64,000 nt of DNA from Cyanobacteria bacterium SIG31 (GCA_015152465.1 SUTX01000001.1:62001-126000); one strand, 5' to 3'. Positions 52,127 through 62,538 are shown, counted from the stretch's first letter. The notes: generated from the letters alone by a model not told the origin. Translations and numbers: made by a program.

Positions 52127-53905
52127 CTAATTTTCTTTACGAACAGTTGATTTGATGTGTAATTCTCTTAATTGTTGTAAAGAAGCTTCACCAGGAGCAT
52201 CTGACATTAAGCATTTAGCACTTGCGTTTTTAGGGAACGCAATTACGTCACGGATTGATTCAGTTCTGCAAAGTAATGCAACTAATCTGTCTAATCCAAT
52301 TGCTAAGCCAGCGTGTGGTGGTGTACCATATTGAAGAGCATTTACCATAAATCCAAATTTTTCAACAGCTTCTTCTTCAGTCAAGCCCAAAGCTTTAAAG
52401 ATTTTCTTTTGAACTTCTGATGAGTGTATTCTAACAGAACCACCACCTAATTCAGTACCGTTGTATACAATATCGTAAGCAATTGATTTAATATTACCTA
52501 AATCACCGCTATCTAGTTTGTCAACATCTTCTAAGTTTGGAGATGTGAATGGGTGGTGCATTGCCATATATCTGCCCTCTTCTTCAGAGTATTCAAACAT
52601 AGGGAAATCAACAACCCAAAGAAGATTGTGTTTGTTTTCATCGATTAAGTTTAATGATTTACCAAAGTGTAATCTTAATCTGCCCATAATATCATAAACA
52701 GCTTTTGGTTTATCAGCTACGAAGAAGATTATATCGCCAGCTTGTGCTTGAGCTCTGTCTTGAATAGCTTTTGCTTGGTCTTCTGTAACGAATTTTAATA
52801 CAGGAGACTTAGCTGTGCCGTCTTCTTGGTAAATAATATTAGCTAAAGCTTTTGCTCCGAATGATACTGCAAGTTTTGTAATATCGTCAATATCTTTTCT
52901 AGAATAACTTGCACCGCCTGGAATTCTTATACCACGAACAATACCGCCATTTTGAAGAGTTTTCTTAACAATTTCAAATTCAGATTCAAGGATAATATCA
53001 CCAAGGTCAAATAATTCTAAGCCAAATCTTGTATCAGGTTTGTCAGAACCATATCTATCCATTGCTTCTTGCCAAGGCATTTGAATAAATGGAGGTTTAA
53101 TTTCAACTCCTGCAGCTTTGAATGCGTCGACCAATAAGCCTTCAACAGTTTCTATTACGTCTTGTTGTTCAACAAATGATAATTCCATATCGATTTGAGT
53201 GAATTCTGGTTGTCTGTCAGCTCTCAAGTCTTCGTCACGGAAACATTTTGCTATCTGATAGTATCTTTCAATACCACCAACCATCAATAGTTGTTTAAAG
53301 ATTTGTGGTGATTGAGGAAGTGCAAAGAATTTTCCTTCTTGAACACGAGATGGAACTAAATAATCTCTAGCACCCTCTGGAGTTGTTTTGATTAAAATTG
53401 GAGTTTCAACTTCCAAGAAACCTTGACCATTTAAGTAATTTCTTACTGCTTGGCAAATATTGTGTCTTGTAGTTAAATTATGAAGCATTTTTTCATTTCT
53501 GATATCAAGATAACGATATTTTAGACGAACATCTTCAGATACATTATCATCACCTAAAACAAAAGGTAAAACTTTTGATTCAGAAAGAATTTCTACTGAA
53601 TCTGGATACATTTCCACTTGTCCTGTTGGATATTTTTCGTTATAAGTTTCTTCAGGACGGCGAGTTACTTTTCCTTTTGCAGTAATAACATATTCACTTC
53701 TTACTTTTTCTAAAACTTTATGCACATCAGGATTAACTTGAGGGTTTGCAACAATTTGGAAAAAACCACTTCTGTCGCGTAATTCAATAAATAGAATTCC
53801 ACCTAAGTCACGAACGGTAGAAACCCAGCCTGATAGTGTAACTTCTTGATTTTCAAGTGCTAAATTCATTTCTCCACAGTTATGTGTTTTTAATCTAGTT
53901 TTCAA
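52127..53905 (-). CDS. aspS: Aspartyl-tRNA synthetase
   Basis: The 592-aa class II synthetase has an OB-fold anticodon domain (VTLSGWVSTVRDLGGILFIELRDRSG), motif 2 (RCFRDEDLRADRQPEFTQID), a bacterial GAD insert, and motif 3 (AGLAIGLDRLVALL). Charges tRNA-Asp. Length is the bacterial form. Convergent with the sigma-28 gene. Confidence 0.97.
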   Translation of the reverse strand: MKTRLKTHNCGEMNLALENQEVTLSGWVSTVRDLGGILFIELRDRSGFFQIVANPQVNPDVHKVLEKVRSEYVITAKGKVTRRPEETYNEKYPTGQVEMYPDSVEILSESKVLPFVLGDDNVSEDVRLKYRYLDIRNEKMLHNLTTRHNICQAVRNYLNGQGFLEVETPILIKTTPEGARDYLVPSRVQEGKFFALPQSPQIFKQLLMVGGIERYYQIAKCFRDEDLRADRQPEFTQIDMELSFVEQQDVIETVEGLLVDAFKAAGVEIKPPFIQMPWQEAMDRYGSDKPDTRFGLELFDLGDIILESEFEIVKKTLQNGGIVRGIRIPGGASYSRKDIDDITKLAVSFGAKALANIIYQEDGTAKSPVLKFVTEDQAKAIQDRAQAQAGDIIFFVADKPKAVYDIMGRLRLHFGKSLNLIDENKHNLLWVVDFPMFEYSEEEGRYMAMHHPFTSPNLEDVDKLDSGDLGNIKSIAYDIVYNGTELGGGSVRIHSSEVQKKIFKALGLTEEEAVEKFGFMVNALQYGTPPHAGLAIGLDRLVALLCRTESIRDVIAFPKNASAKCLMSDAPGEASLQQLRELHIKSTVRKEN

Positions 53906-54000
53906 TTTCTTAATCTCCCTATAAGTATGTTTATTTGCTTTAAAATCGTATCAAAAAAGGGTTCAAATATCAATAGCGAAGTAAAAAACTATTGATTGAA

Positions 54001-54047
54001 TAAGATGAGGCGGATTTTCTATTAAGAAAATCCGCCTCGTCTTATTT
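54001..54047. terminator. Intrinsic terminator
   Basis: Long TAAGATGAGGCGGATTTTCT stem with a near-complete reverse complement, between the 54061 gene and aspS. Confidence 0.85.
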
Positions 54048-54060
54048 TGTGTATGATAAA

Positions 54061-55692
54061 TTATGCTATTGCTTGTTGTTTTTGAGCTTCTTCTGCAAGC
54101 TTGGCTTTACGTTTTTTATCAAGTTTGTTTGTAATATAGATATTTAAGTTTGGAATTCCTAAACCTAGAACAAGACCAGAGAATGCATATCCTGCTAGTT
54201 GAGCTTTATTTAGTGTTCCAAGACGTTTTTTAGTAGCTTTTTTGATTTCAGGAGCCAAGTTGTCTAAGTCTTTCATCATTTCTTTAAATGTTTTAGCGAT
54301 AGTCTTTTCTCCATCCTTTTTAACTGTATCAACTCCATTTTTAGCTAAAGTTTCAATTAACACTTCGTCTCTAGTTTTTAAGCTTGAGTTGAATACTCGT
54401 TTGAAGAAATTTTGTTTACTAACTTCTTCTGTACGGTTCATAACAGATTTATCGAGACCCTCAGCAGCCATTTTATTAACAATATCACCTAAAACTAGCC
54501 AGCTTAAGAAGCCCAAAGTATCTTTAGTTAAAGCTTCTCTAAGCTCGTCTTTGTCACGAGTAGCTAAGAGTCTTGAGATGATAGTTAAACCATAGACACC
54601 TTTTAATTGGCTAAGTGTTGGCCAGAAACCTTTGAATGCCATTTTATCCATAAAGCCTTTCAAGCCAGTACCTAAAGTTGCAAGGGTTAATCCAAAGAAA
54701 CCTGCTCCTGCAGCCCCTTTCATTAGCTTGAACTCTGTGCTAGTATCCTTTGTTCTACCTTCAACCCCAACGAAACCGTCTGAACCAGTTTTTTTCTTTG
54801 TTAGATAAATGTTGAGAGGTTGTATAGACATACCAACGGCTGTAGCTAGAGCAAATCCAGCACCAGCACGAGTTTTCATAAACTTGCTAAGTTTTTGAAC
54901 AAAAGCATTTTCTTTTATAGATTTGTTATTTCTTACTTGTTCTAAGAATGCTTCTGAGACTTTTTCTTCGTTAAAAGATTTAGATACTTTAAATAAATCT
55001 TCAAGGAAAGTTTTCAAATCTGTAGTACTTGCGATTTTTTTGTCTGCGGATTCAAGAACATATTTGGCTTGTGCTCCGGTTTTTTCTGTGATTTTATTTA
55101 TTACGACATTAATTGAGTCGGCAGTTTTAGAGCTGTTCCACTCCTTGAAGTTTAAATTTTTATTAGAAATAACACCATCAAGAATTTTAGCAACTTCGTC
55201 TACTGTATCATCTGCAAGTCTAACAAAACCATCTTTATCAGCTCCAATAGCAGTAGGGTTAAAGGCTTTAATGTTTGATAATGTTTCCTTTAAATATTCA
55301 ATTTGTTGTTTTCCATTTTTGATTTGATTAGCCTTGTTTTCAGCTAATATATTCAATGTTTCTGGAGCGGCAAAAATTGTATTAACTTTAGTCCCAAACT
55401 TTTTGTCGATTCCCATTAATGCAGCTGTAGCAAGTCCACTCCCTAATCCATATACACCAATTAAAGAGTGGTTAGCTGTTCCTGATGCTTCACGTCGAGC
55501 AGTTTCTAAACCTGCTGCTGGACCACGTCCAACCATATCAGTAGTTGTTCTTGGGATAACCATGAAAGCTAAGTCAACGCCGTTTGCTCCTACTGCTTGG
55601 TTAGTTGCTAGGTATCTTAAAAAAGCATCGCCAGCACCTCTAAATTGCGGTTGTTTTTGTATATTATTTTGTTGTAACTGTTGTACTTTCAT
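54061..55692 (-). CDS. Orphan multi-spanning membrane protein with N-terminal FRG motif (paralogue 1)
   Basis: The 543-aa product starts with a short polar leader ending in PQFRG (residues 15-19), then several hydrophobic segments interleaved with Lys/Glu-rich helices, and ends with a hydrophobic stretch (YAFSGLVLGLGIPNLNIYI) and a basic tail. It is homologous to the next gene: shared ARREASG/FRRESSG near residues 80-95, SMQ/SIQ..N.. and FKGFWPT/FKGWFPT near 345-365. No known family. Only 40 bases downstream of its paralogue and probably in the same operon. The SD is not obvious. Confidence 0.75.
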   Translation of the reverse strand: MKVQQLQQNNIQKQPQFRGAGDAFLRYLATNQAVGANGVDLAFMVIPRTTTDMVGRGPAAGLETARREASGTANHSLIGVYGLGSGLATAALMGIDKKFGTKVNTIFAAPETLNILAENKANQIKNGKQQIEYLKETLSNIKAFNPTAIGADKDGFVRLADDTVDEVAKILDGVISNKNLNFKEWNSSKTADSINVVINKITEKTGAQAKYVLESADKKIASTTDLKTFLEDLFKVSKSFNEEKVSEAFLEQVRNNKSIKENAFVQKLSKFMKTRAGAGFALATAVGMSIQPLNIYLTKKKTGSDGFVGVEGRTKDTSTEFKLMKGAAGAGFFGLTLATLGTGLKGFMDKMAFKGFWPTLSQLKGVYGLTIISRLLATRDKDELREALTKDTLGFLSWLVLGDIVNKMAAEGLDKSVMNRTEEVSKQNFFKRVFNSSLKTRDEVLIETLAKNGVDTVKKDGEKTIAKTFKEMMKDLDNLAPEIKKATKKRLGTLNKAQLAGYAFSGLVLGLGIPNLNIYITNKLDKKRKAKLAEEAQKQQAIA

Positions 55693-55732
55693 TTTTTTTA
55701 CCTTCTACTAGTGTATTGTTCAAACCTTTAAG

Positions 55733-57403
55733 CTATTTTGTTTTCGATCGGTTTAGAGGTTTTTCTAAGTCATTTGGTTCTTGAGCTGAAGGGCTCGCAT
55801 TATTTTGAGCCATTTTTATGGCTTCTTCATGCTTTTTCTTTGTTTTGCTGCGTGTAAATATTGGAATAATCAACCCAAGTAAGACTAATGATACACCTAA
55901 GTTAGCTACTTGACAAGCTGAACGTAAATTAGTTGCTCGCTTAAGTTCTTTTGCAATTTGTTTTTCCTGTTCAGGTGTCGGTGTTGCACCTTTTAATGCT
56001 TCTTTAGTTTTACTTATGACTTCTTCTGAAGATTTAATATTAACATCTTTAACCCAATGCCAGAAGCGTTTTATAATATTTGCATCTTTGCTAATAGGTT
56101 TTGTATCATTTAGTAATTGGACGCCTGTTTTATTTTCAATGATAGTAGCAGTAGCTTTACCTGCATAATCTCCTAAGAAATATAGTCCTGAGAATGTCGC
56201 AATATCTCTTACTGTTGATTCTGCGAGTTCGTTTTTATCGTCTGCTGCAGCCATACGAGAAGCAAAGGTTGTTGTTGAAATTATTCTCGCTTGGTCCATT
56301 GTTGGGAACCAACCTTTGAACTCAAACATGTTCCAGCTTGGTTTTTTCATCATTGATAATAGACCAACACCAATCATTGAAGTAATTGATATAATTTTTT
56401 GTTTTAATAAACCTTCTTGAGATTTTTTTCTAACTTCTTCGTTTTGTTCTTTTCCGAAATCTTCATAGATAGGTGCGCCCTTTGTCCCAGACATTTTTTC
56501 GGTAATCCAACGGTTAATATATTGCATTGAAGCTGCAAGAGGAAGAACTATTAACATACCAATTGCACTTTTTGATTTGACAAGTTTTTTGCTCTTTTGA
56601 GCAAATTCATTAATATTCATCTTTTCAGCAACATTATTAAAACCTTTGAAGAATTTCACTGAATCTTCAAGTAAAGTTTTAACAGTTGAAGCTTTAACTG
56701 TACTTTTCCCACCGCCTAATGCTATGTTTTCATACACATGGGTTTTATCTGCAATTTCTTTTGCAATTCTTTTAGTAGCTTCCTTTATTTGTTTATTGCT
56801 TTTATCTTTAGTCAATTCAGAGAGTTCTTTTGCATATTTTTCTATTTCAGCTTCAGTGAGAACATCTCTAAATATAACTTTATTTTTACCGTGATATCCT
56901 TCAGTATTACGGATAATTTCTTTTAATGATTCTTTAAAATTTTCAAGCTTGTTAGTAGCTAGGTTATAATTTTCTGATTTAGCTAATTGAGAAGAAATTT
57001 CTGTTGCTCTGTTGATAAGGCTGTTATCTGCCCAGCAAGAAGCCATGTCTGTACCTTTCGGCATTATCATTTTATTTAAACCTAAAGCTGCCCCCCAAGT
57101 AATTACACTTGGTATTAAACAGTTTACAATAAGTCCAGAAGACTCTCGCCTAAATGCTTCAAAGCCTGCAAACCAGTTTGTTAATGATTCAACAAAAGTT
57201 CTTGGTAAAATAGCAGAAAACATGTCGACTACAGCAACATTTATCATTGGGTTCTTTTCGCATTCTTGAATCCCCCAGAGTAATGCAGACCAAGGACCAC
57301 CCTTAAAGCTAGGAGATGAAACAACCTTGCTGTTATTTGGGGTGGAAATTCGTACGCTATTTACATTTCTGTTTTCTACACCAATTTTATTTATCATACA
57401 CAT
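55733..57403 (-). CDS. Orphan multi-spanning membrane protein with N-terminal SFKG motif (paralogue 2)
   Basis: The 556-aa product has a 35-residue polar leader ending PSFKGGPWS, then membrane segments (VVDMFSAILP; IPSVITWGAALGLNKMIMP) and long helical regions, ending LGLIIPIFTRSKTKKK. Clearly homologous to the downstream gene at 54061 (see that entry). ATG 57403 or the second ATG at 57397 could be used. A degenerate GCAATTTT...CTTTTAATTATATA promoter-like motif precedes it. Confidence 0.75.
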   Translation of the reverse strand: MCMINKIGVENRNVNSVRISTPNNSKVVSSPSFKGGPWSALLWGIQECEKNPMINVAVVDMFSAILPRTFVESLTNWFAGFEAFRRESSGLIVNCLIPSVITWGAALGLNKMIMPKGTDMASCWADNSLINRATEISSQLAKSENYNLATNKLENFKESLKEIIRNTEGYHGKNKVIFRDVLTEAEIEKYAKELSELTKDKSNKQIKEATKRIAKEIADKTHVYENIALGGGKSTVKASTVKTLLEDSVKFFKGFNNVAEKMNINEFAQKSKKLVKSKSAIGMLIVLPLAASMQYINRWITEKMSGTKGAPIYEDFGKEQNEEVRKKSQEGLLKQKIISITSMIGVGLLSMMKKPSWNMFEFKGWFPTMDQARIISTTTFASRMAAADDKNELAESTVRDIATFSGLYFLGDYAGKATATIIENKTGVQLLNDTKPISKDANIIKRFWHWVKDVNIKSSEEVISKTKEALKGATPTPEQEKQIAKELKRATNLRSACQVANLGVSLVLLGLIIPIFTRSKTKKKHEEAIKMAQNNASPSAQEPNDLEKPLNRSKTK

Positions 57404-57740
57404 TTCTTCTAATGCAATATAAATGATTATATCAACATATATATATAATTAAAAGCACCTAAAATTTAAAATTGCGTCTTTTCTTTACAATGTAAAGAAA
57501 ATATTAAGAAAAATTTTTGAATATTTATTTATTAATAGGATGTTTTAATGGGATAATCTATGAAACGTAAAATTATTGGTAATTGAACGTGTTTATGGCT
57601 ATTATGCTTAAGTTAAATAATGGCATGGTTGTTTGTAAAATTTTGTTAAGTTGTTATCCATATTTAGCACTATACTTTAATTATAAATACTGTTATAATG
57701 TAAAAGTGAGTGTTTATTACGTTTAGAAGAGGAAAACTGG
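57404..57740. other. Divergent intergenic region upstream of surE
   Basis: No gene. It contains the degenerate motif at 57441-57475 (minus strand), a CTTTACAATGTAAAG palindrome (57483-57497) and a surE -10 box TATAAT at 57694-57699 about 40 bases before the start. Confidence 0.4.
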
Positions 57741-58541
57741 ATGAAAATACTTATTTCCAATGACGACGGAATACTTGCTAATGGTATCCGTGCGTTGATT
57801 GAAGCATTAGCCCCTTGTCATGATGTTTATGTTGTAGCTCCTGATAGAGAAAGAAGTGCAGCAGGGCATTCATTGACTTTGCATACACCAATCAGGGTTG
57901 AAGAAGTTGAGCCTAAGTATGGGGCTAAACGTTGTTGGATGACTTCTGGCACACCTGGTGATTGTGTCAAAATGGCAATTACTGCAATTTTGGAAGAAAA
58001 TGAAAAACCAGATTTAGTTATTTCTGGATTAAACCACGGTCCAAATTTAGGTATTGATGTTATATATTCGGGTACGGTTAATTGTGCTTTAGAGGGAGCA
58101 ATGTTAGGATATCCAAGTATTGCGACATCTTTGACAACTATGCGAAATGATTACGAGGATTTTAAAGTTGCAGCGGAGTTTATTGCCGAATTAATTCAAA
58201 AACTTGATGCGTATAAAATCCCACCAAAAACAGTTTTAAATATAAATGTTCCTGGTTTGGAAAAAGAAGATATTGCAGGGATAGCTGTTACTGAACTTGG
58301 TGGTAAAATGTTTACAAATGCTTACGAGAAGCGTGTGGACCCTCGTGGTAAAGTTTATTATTGGATGGCTGGAGAATTAGTTAATGAATCAGAAGAAGCA
58401 TTTAATAGTGATATTACTGCGGTAAGAAACAATATGATATCAATTACTCCTATAACTTATGATATGACTCGTAAAAATCATATTGATGAACTTCAGGACA
58501 GTCTATGTAAAGAAGATTTTTGTGATTGGTATAATGACTAA
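57741..58541 (+). CDS. surE: 5'/3'-nucleotidase SurE
   Basis: The 266-aa protein has the SurE metal site NDDGILANGI, APDRERSAAGHS, the SGLNHGPNLGIDVIYSGTV motif and a typical C-terminal dimerisation tail. Dephosphorylates nucleoside monophosphates and short polyphosphate. SD AGAGGAAA. Confidence 0.95.
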   Translation: MKILISNDDGILANGIRALIEALAPCHDVYVVAPDRERSAAGHSLTLHTPIRVEEVEPKYGAKRCWMTSGTPGDCVKMAITAILEENEKPDLVISGLNHGPNLGIDVIYSGTVNCALEGAMLGYPSIATSLTTMRNDYEDFKVAAEFIAELIQKLDAYKIPPKTVLNINVPGLEKEDIAGIAVTELGGKMFTNAYEKRVDPRGKVYYWMAGELVNESEEAFNSDITAVRNNMISITPITYDMTRKNHIDELQDSLCKEDFCDWYND

Positions 58542-58562
58542 TTAGTCTAAAAGTATAATTTA

Positions 58563-58602
58563 AAAGAGGGTAAATTAGCTTTTTAGGTAATTTACTCTTT
58601 TT
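58563..58602 (+). terminator. Intrinsic terminator of surE
   Basis: AAAGAGGGTAAATTA / TAATTTACTCTTT stem (one G-T pair and one mismatch) followed by TTTT. Confidence 0.75.
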
Positions 58603-58623
58603 TAATGAGGTTATTATGAATGT

Positions 58624-58785
58624 ATGAAAATATCCTCATTTTTTAAAATTTTGAATAGAAAAATTGAAAAGTATGACAAAATGGCAACAAATCCATTTAT
58701 GCAGCCACAGTCATTTATTTTGGTATGGATTGAGGAAGCTAAAGATGATTTGTATCAAGAAAGAGATGATTCTATAATATTATGA
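58624..58785 (+). CDS. Candidate 53-aa small protein
   Basis: ATG 58624 to TGA 58785, starting MKISSFFKILNRKIEKYDKM. A short upstream frame (MNV) ends on the same ATG. Composition is protein-like (FMQPQSFILVWIEEAKDDL). No family; the RBS GAGG is far upstream. Could be spurious. Confidence 0.35.
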   Translation: MKISSFFKILNRKIEKYDKMATNPFMQPQSFILVWIEEAKDDLYQERDDSIIL

Positions 58786-58804
58786 TTACATGTATTTCAA
58801 AACT

Positions 58805-60040
58805 CTACAGCCTAGCGTTTTTAGGTACAACTGTTACGCCACCATCAGAGACGTAGAAACCTCTTGCGATGTCTTCTTCCCTATTTACACCAATTTTTGT
58901 GTATGGTGGGATATCAACATTTTTATCGATAATTGCTTTCCTGATTTCTGCGTATCTACCTACATTTACATTTTCCATTAGTATGCTGTCTGTTACTTGG
59001 GCGTAGCTGTTGATTCTTACTTTTGGTGAAAGAACACAATGAGATAGAGCACCACCTGAAACGATACAGCCTTCTGAGACCATAGAGTTTGTAGCCATAC
59101 CTATTCTATCGCCCTCTTGCCAGATAAATTTAGCTGGAGGGTAGTTGTAATTAAAAGTTCTTAATGGCCAATCTTTTGAGTATAGATTCAACTCTGGTTC
59201 GTATTCAAGTAAATCCATATTAGCTTGCCAATAAGCATCAATACAGCCAACGTCTCTCCAATAACCTTTTTCTTTTTTGGTTATACCAGGAAAGTGGTTT
59301 TCTGCAAAATTGTATACAAAAACTCTTTTACCTTGATTTAATAGCATTGGTATAATATTTTTACCAAAATCGTGGTTCGATTCTTCGATTTTAGCATCTT
59401 CTTCTAATGCGTTTACTAAAGTTTCTTTATTAAAGATGTAGTTTCCCATTGAAGCAAGGCACATGTTTGGATTACCTGGAATTGTTTTAGGTGGAGTTTG
59501 AGGTTTTTCAACAAAGCCTGTTAATCTCCAGTTTTCGTCAACTTCAATAATTCCAAACTCAGATGCTTCTTCAATTGGAATGGGAATTGCTGAAATTGTT
59601 AATTCTGCACAATTCTTTTTATGGAACTTTTGCATTTGCCATACATCCATTTTATAAATATGGTCCCCACCAAATACGCAAACGTAGTCTGGGTCTTCAT
59701 CGTGGATATGGAAAATGTTTTGATATACAGCATCTGCGGTCCCTTTATACCAGCTTCCACCAGTTCTCATTTGTGCTGGGACTAGGTCTACATATTGATC
59801 TAAAAATGGCGATAAGTTCCAACCTCTTGTTATGTGCTTGTTTAAAGAGTCAGACTTATATTGAGTTAATACTTTGATTTTAAAGAAGCCAGAGTTGATA
59901 AAATTATTTAAAACAAAATCAATAATCCTGTATCTTCCACCAAATGGAACCGCAGGCTTGGCTCTATCTTGTGTTAGCGGAAATAGTCTTTTTCCAACAC
60001 CACCTGCGAGAATCATAACCAAAGTATCATCAATAGACAT
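58805..60040 (-). CDS. glgC: Glucose-1-phosphate adenylyltransferase
   Basis: The 411-aa protein has [48 protein letters not shown] and the C-terminal left-handed beta-helix repeats ([18 protein letters not shown]). Makes ADP-glucose for glycogen. ATG 60040 is chosen (AGGAGGG six bases upstream); the frame to 60250 has no family sequence. Allosteric regulation is expected but the effector is not deducible here. Confidence 0.96.
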   Translation of the reverse strand: MSIDDTLVMILAGGVGKRLFPLTQDRAKPAVPFGGRYRIIDFVLNNFINSGFFKIKVLTQYKSDSLNKHITRGWNLSPFLDQYVDLVPAQMRTGGSWYKGTADAVYQNIFHIHDEDPDYVCVFGGDHIYKMDVWQMQKFHKKNCAELTISAIPIPIEEASEFGIIEVDENWRLTGFVEKPQTPPKTIPGNPNMCLASMGNYIFNKETLVNALEEDAKIEESNHDFGKNIIPMLLNQGKRVFVYNFAENHFPGITKKEKGYWRDVGCIDAYWQANMDLLEYEPELNLYSKDWPLRTFNYNYPPAKFIWQEGDRIGMATNSMVSEGCIVSGGALSHCVLSPKVRINSYAQVTDSILMENVNVGRYAEIRKAIIDKNVDIPPYTKIGVNREEDIARGFYVSDGGVTVVPKNARL

Positions 60041-60116
60041 ATAAAACCCTCCTAACTCAATGTTATTGTAGCAAATTTTTAATAGAAATGCACTAATCCT
60101 TTGGTATGATAAAGGC

Positions 60117-60152
60117 TTGAAACAAAATGCTAATAAGGATATAATTTTTTTA
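60117..60152 (+). promoter_or_regulatory. Perfect sigma-70 promoter giving a leaderless mRNA
   Basis: TTGAAA (60117-60122), 17-base spacer, TATAAT (60140-60145), six T's, then the ATG at 60152. No SD is present. Confidence 0.6.
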
Positions 60153-61147
60153 TGAGCAGGATTAGGAAGCTTTATTATTTTGATAAAAAAAGTACGGAAG
60201 AAATGATTTCTTTTCTGAATAATAGTGCTTCTGATACTTATATAAACCATATTATGTTTAATCCGTTCATACCATTACATCATTTACTTCCTTTAAAATT
60301 AAAATTTTTACCTGAGTCATTTTTATTGAAAGAGGGTAATCTAACAAAAGGTTTAATAACGATTGCTCCGACAAAATCTAAACAGAAAAAAATGGAGATT
60401 CAAAAACTTTTTTTTGAAGAAGGAGCATATTCTGATGCTGCCGAGCTTGTTCAATTTGTTGTATCAAAATATAAAGCGTTAGGGGCTTTTTCTGTGATGG
60501 TAAAAGTCGATGATTATTTACCCGAGCTTTTAAATATGTTGATTTCAAAGTGTGGTTTCACACAAATTTCTTATGAAAAACTGTGGAGAGTTAATAAATT
60601 TCTTGATATAAAATTTAATAAATTAGAATATAGACCTTTTAGAAATGCTGACGCTGCGATTATTTCTAGTTTATATAATGATTCACTGCAACCACATTTT
60701 AGACCTTTGCTTAGCAAAGAAATTGACGAATTTAAAGAGAGTCTATTTAAAGGTTTATCATATTATAGTGAGTACAAATATATTTTAGAGGATAGAAAAA
60801 CTAAAAATACGATTGGCTGTGTAATAATTCAAACTTATGATAATGAAAATTATATTGTCGATTTTATACAAACATCGTGGGTGGATATTGATATTAATTC
60901 TGTTATTGCATATGCAACACATCAAATAAAAAAACGTAGAAAACGTTTTGGGCTCTTTGTTAAAACAAAAAGGTATACTCAATTGGGAGAAAAATATGAA
61001 GACCAATTTGTAAAAAATAAGTTTGAGTGCGTTCAAAACCAAATTGTTTTAACAAATTCATCTGCTCGTGTTTTGAAAGAGCCTATTAAAACGACAAAAT
61101 ATACAATTTTAGGCGATTTTTGTTCGTCTAAAACCATGCCGACATAG
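60152..61147 (+). CDS. Double GNAT-like protein of unknown function
   Basis: The 331-aa product looks like two tandem acetyltransferase-like domains: residues ~50-145 (KGLITIAPT...[18 protein letters not shown]... [12 protein letters not shown]) and ~160-310 ([20 protein letters not shown]... [20 protein letters not shown]). The acetyl-CoA signature is weak in both, so activity is uncertain. Its promoter gives a leaderless mRNA. It overlaps the convergent gene by 20 bases. Confidence 0.65.
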   Translation: MSRIRKLYYFDKKSTEEMISFLNNSASDTYINHIMFNPFIPLHHLLPLKLKFLPESFLLKEGNLTKGLITIAPTKSKQKKMEIQKLFFEEGAYSDAAELVQFVVSKYKALGAFSVMVKVDDYLPELLNMLISKCGFTQISYEKLWRVNKFLDIKFNKLEYRPFRNADAAIISSLYNDSLQPHFRPLLSKEIDEFKESLFKGLSYYSEYKYILEDRKTKNTIGCVIIQTYDNENYIVDFIQTSWVDIDINSVIAYATHQIKKRRKRFGLFVKTKRYTQLGEKYEDQFVKNKFECVQNQIVLTNSSARVLKEPIKTTKYTILGDFCSSKTMPT

Positions 61148-61988
61148 CCTGCTTTTGGCGTTCTTTTTCTATTGTTTTAGCCAAAAGGTCATTTATAAAC
61201 TCTAACTTTTCTTCAAGTTTTAGATATTCCACATCTGAGTTGTTGTCTAAAGCAAATTTCTTTTTCCCTGAAACAGATTGTTCAAATTTCTCCATATCAT
61301 TATAAGCATTAATTTCTGTTTGTAGTTTATATCTTGTGCGTTGTAAAGCTGCCATTTTTTCTTCTCTGTTTAAACATTTTAGTGCCAATTTTGTAACTAG
61401 TTCATACATCATAAATTTAAGATCCATAAAAGGATTAAATTCACTAAAAGTAGTAACATTGGCTAAAAAAGGTATAAAATTTGAGAACGCTATGTTTTCT
61501 TCGCTATTGTCATCAAGTGAAGCAAATCTATTTACTGAGTACTTTGGGTTACACATTCTGTCGAACAAATGTCTAGCTTCGTGAATGAAAACTTTAGGAT
61601 TTTTTATTATCCCATCTTCTGTAGGTATTTCCATTTTATAACCTAAGACAGTGTTAAATTTCTGTCCGTTAAAATCAAGTATTTTTTCTATTGGTTTAAG
61701 AATTCCTTGATATAGGATATTGTCTGGGGTAGATGATATTTTTAATACGGGTTCATCTTTAGTTGCAAGCACAGGTTTTAAAACTTCTAAAATAAGCTTC
61801 TTTAAGGTAGGTATAGTTAATTTATCTTCTGGTACGTTGAGAACTTTTTCTTGCAAAGAATTACTCAAAATTTGAGCAAAAGCTTGTCGTCCTTTAGCGC
61901 TTTTGTACTGAGATGGTAACTTTACCAATGCTTCATCAGCTATGTAGTTTCTAATTCTAACTGTGTTCATATGCGCATTAAGTTTCAT
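61128..61988 (-). CDS. Orphan protein with HExxH (zincin-like) motif
   Basis: The 286-aa protein has HEARH at residues 136-140 in KVFIHEARHLFDRMCNPK, the form expected of a gluzincin or metzincin active-site helix. Downstream acidic residues (SLDDNSEEN) could provide the third ligand. The rest is helical, with no signal peptide or membrane helix. No family recognised. The motif could be coincidental. Confidence 0.6.
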   Translation of the reverse strand: MKLNAHMNTVRIRNYIADEALVKLPSQYKSAKGRQAFAQILSNSLQEKVLNVPEDKLTIPTLKKLILEVLKPVLATKDEPVLKISSTPDNILYQGILKPIEKILDFNGQKFNTVLGYKMEIPTEDGIIKNPKVFIHEARHLFDRMCNPKYSVNRFASLDDNSEENIAFSNFIPFLANVTTFSEFNPFMDLKFMMYELVTKLALKCLNREEKMAALQRTRYKLQTEINAYNDMEKFEQSVSGKKKFALDNNSDVEYLKLEEKLEFINDLLAKTIEKERQKQAMSAWF

Positions 61989-62043
61989 AAATATAAAAAT
62001 TTGCTTAATTTGTAACGAAATGTAAAAATTTAAAAGATTTTTC

Positions 62044-62070
62044 TAAAGTTTTAGAAAAATCTGCCGATAA
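62044..62070 (+). promoter_or_regulatory. Sigma-28 promoter (perfect consensus)
   Basis: TAAAGTTT (62044-62051), 11 bases, GCCGATAA (62063-62070), 28 bases before the ATG at 62099; a purine-rich leader with AAAAAGGACAAGG follows. Confidence 0.85.
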
Positions 62071-62098
62071 CATTAATATAAGAAAAAGGACAAGGAAC

Positions 62099-62512
62099 AT
62101 GGCAGAAACATTTAATTTAAATATGTTTTTACAGACCTATCAACAAGCGACGTATGATCCTACGAAGCAGCATGCTAATGCTGAAATGAATATGGAGCAA
62201 AGGCTTGTGCAACAAGCAGAGCAAGCTGTTCAAGAAGCAGGATTATTGTCATTAACTTTGTCTGAAAAAATGACTGAGCTTGGTGTTGGAGAAAGAGTTC
62301 TTCAACAATTTGGAGATACAGCAGTTAATCTTTTAAAAGATTTGGTGAACCCGATTGGGGATTATTTAGAAAAATATGAAAACATTTTTGACCAATCTGC
62401 TTATAATTCTGAAATACAATCTTATGCAAAACAAATGTTCTTTGCATCACAAGCTATGAAAGAAGATGCTAAAGATAGACCTGAAGGTCAAAACTTTATA
62501 TATACAATGTAA
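62099..62512 (+). CDS. Orphan 137-aa helical protein under sigma-28 control
   Basis: The product is highly alpha-helical and Gln/Ala/Glu-rich (VQQAEQAVQEAGLLSLTLSE), without Cys, signal peptide or membrane helix. Starts MAETFNLNMFLQTYQQATYD. Composition and size recall small secreted or axial-assembly proteins (FliS/FlgN chaperone size), but no specific similarity is recognised. A terminator follows. Confidence 0.7.
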   Translation: MAETFNLNMFLQTYQQATYDPTKQHANAEMNMEQRLVQQAEQAVQEAGLLSLTLSEKMTELGVGERVLQQFGDTAVNLLKDLVNPIGDYLEKYENIFDQSAYNSEIQSYAKQMFFASQAMKEDAKDRPEGQNFIYTM

Positions 62513-62538
62513 TAAATTCTCCTTTTTCCGACATAAAA

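Noticed and set aside
60041..60250. N-terminal extension of glgC
   Set aside because: Runs through the divergent gene's promoter and start; ATG 60040 with AGGAGGG fits the family start.
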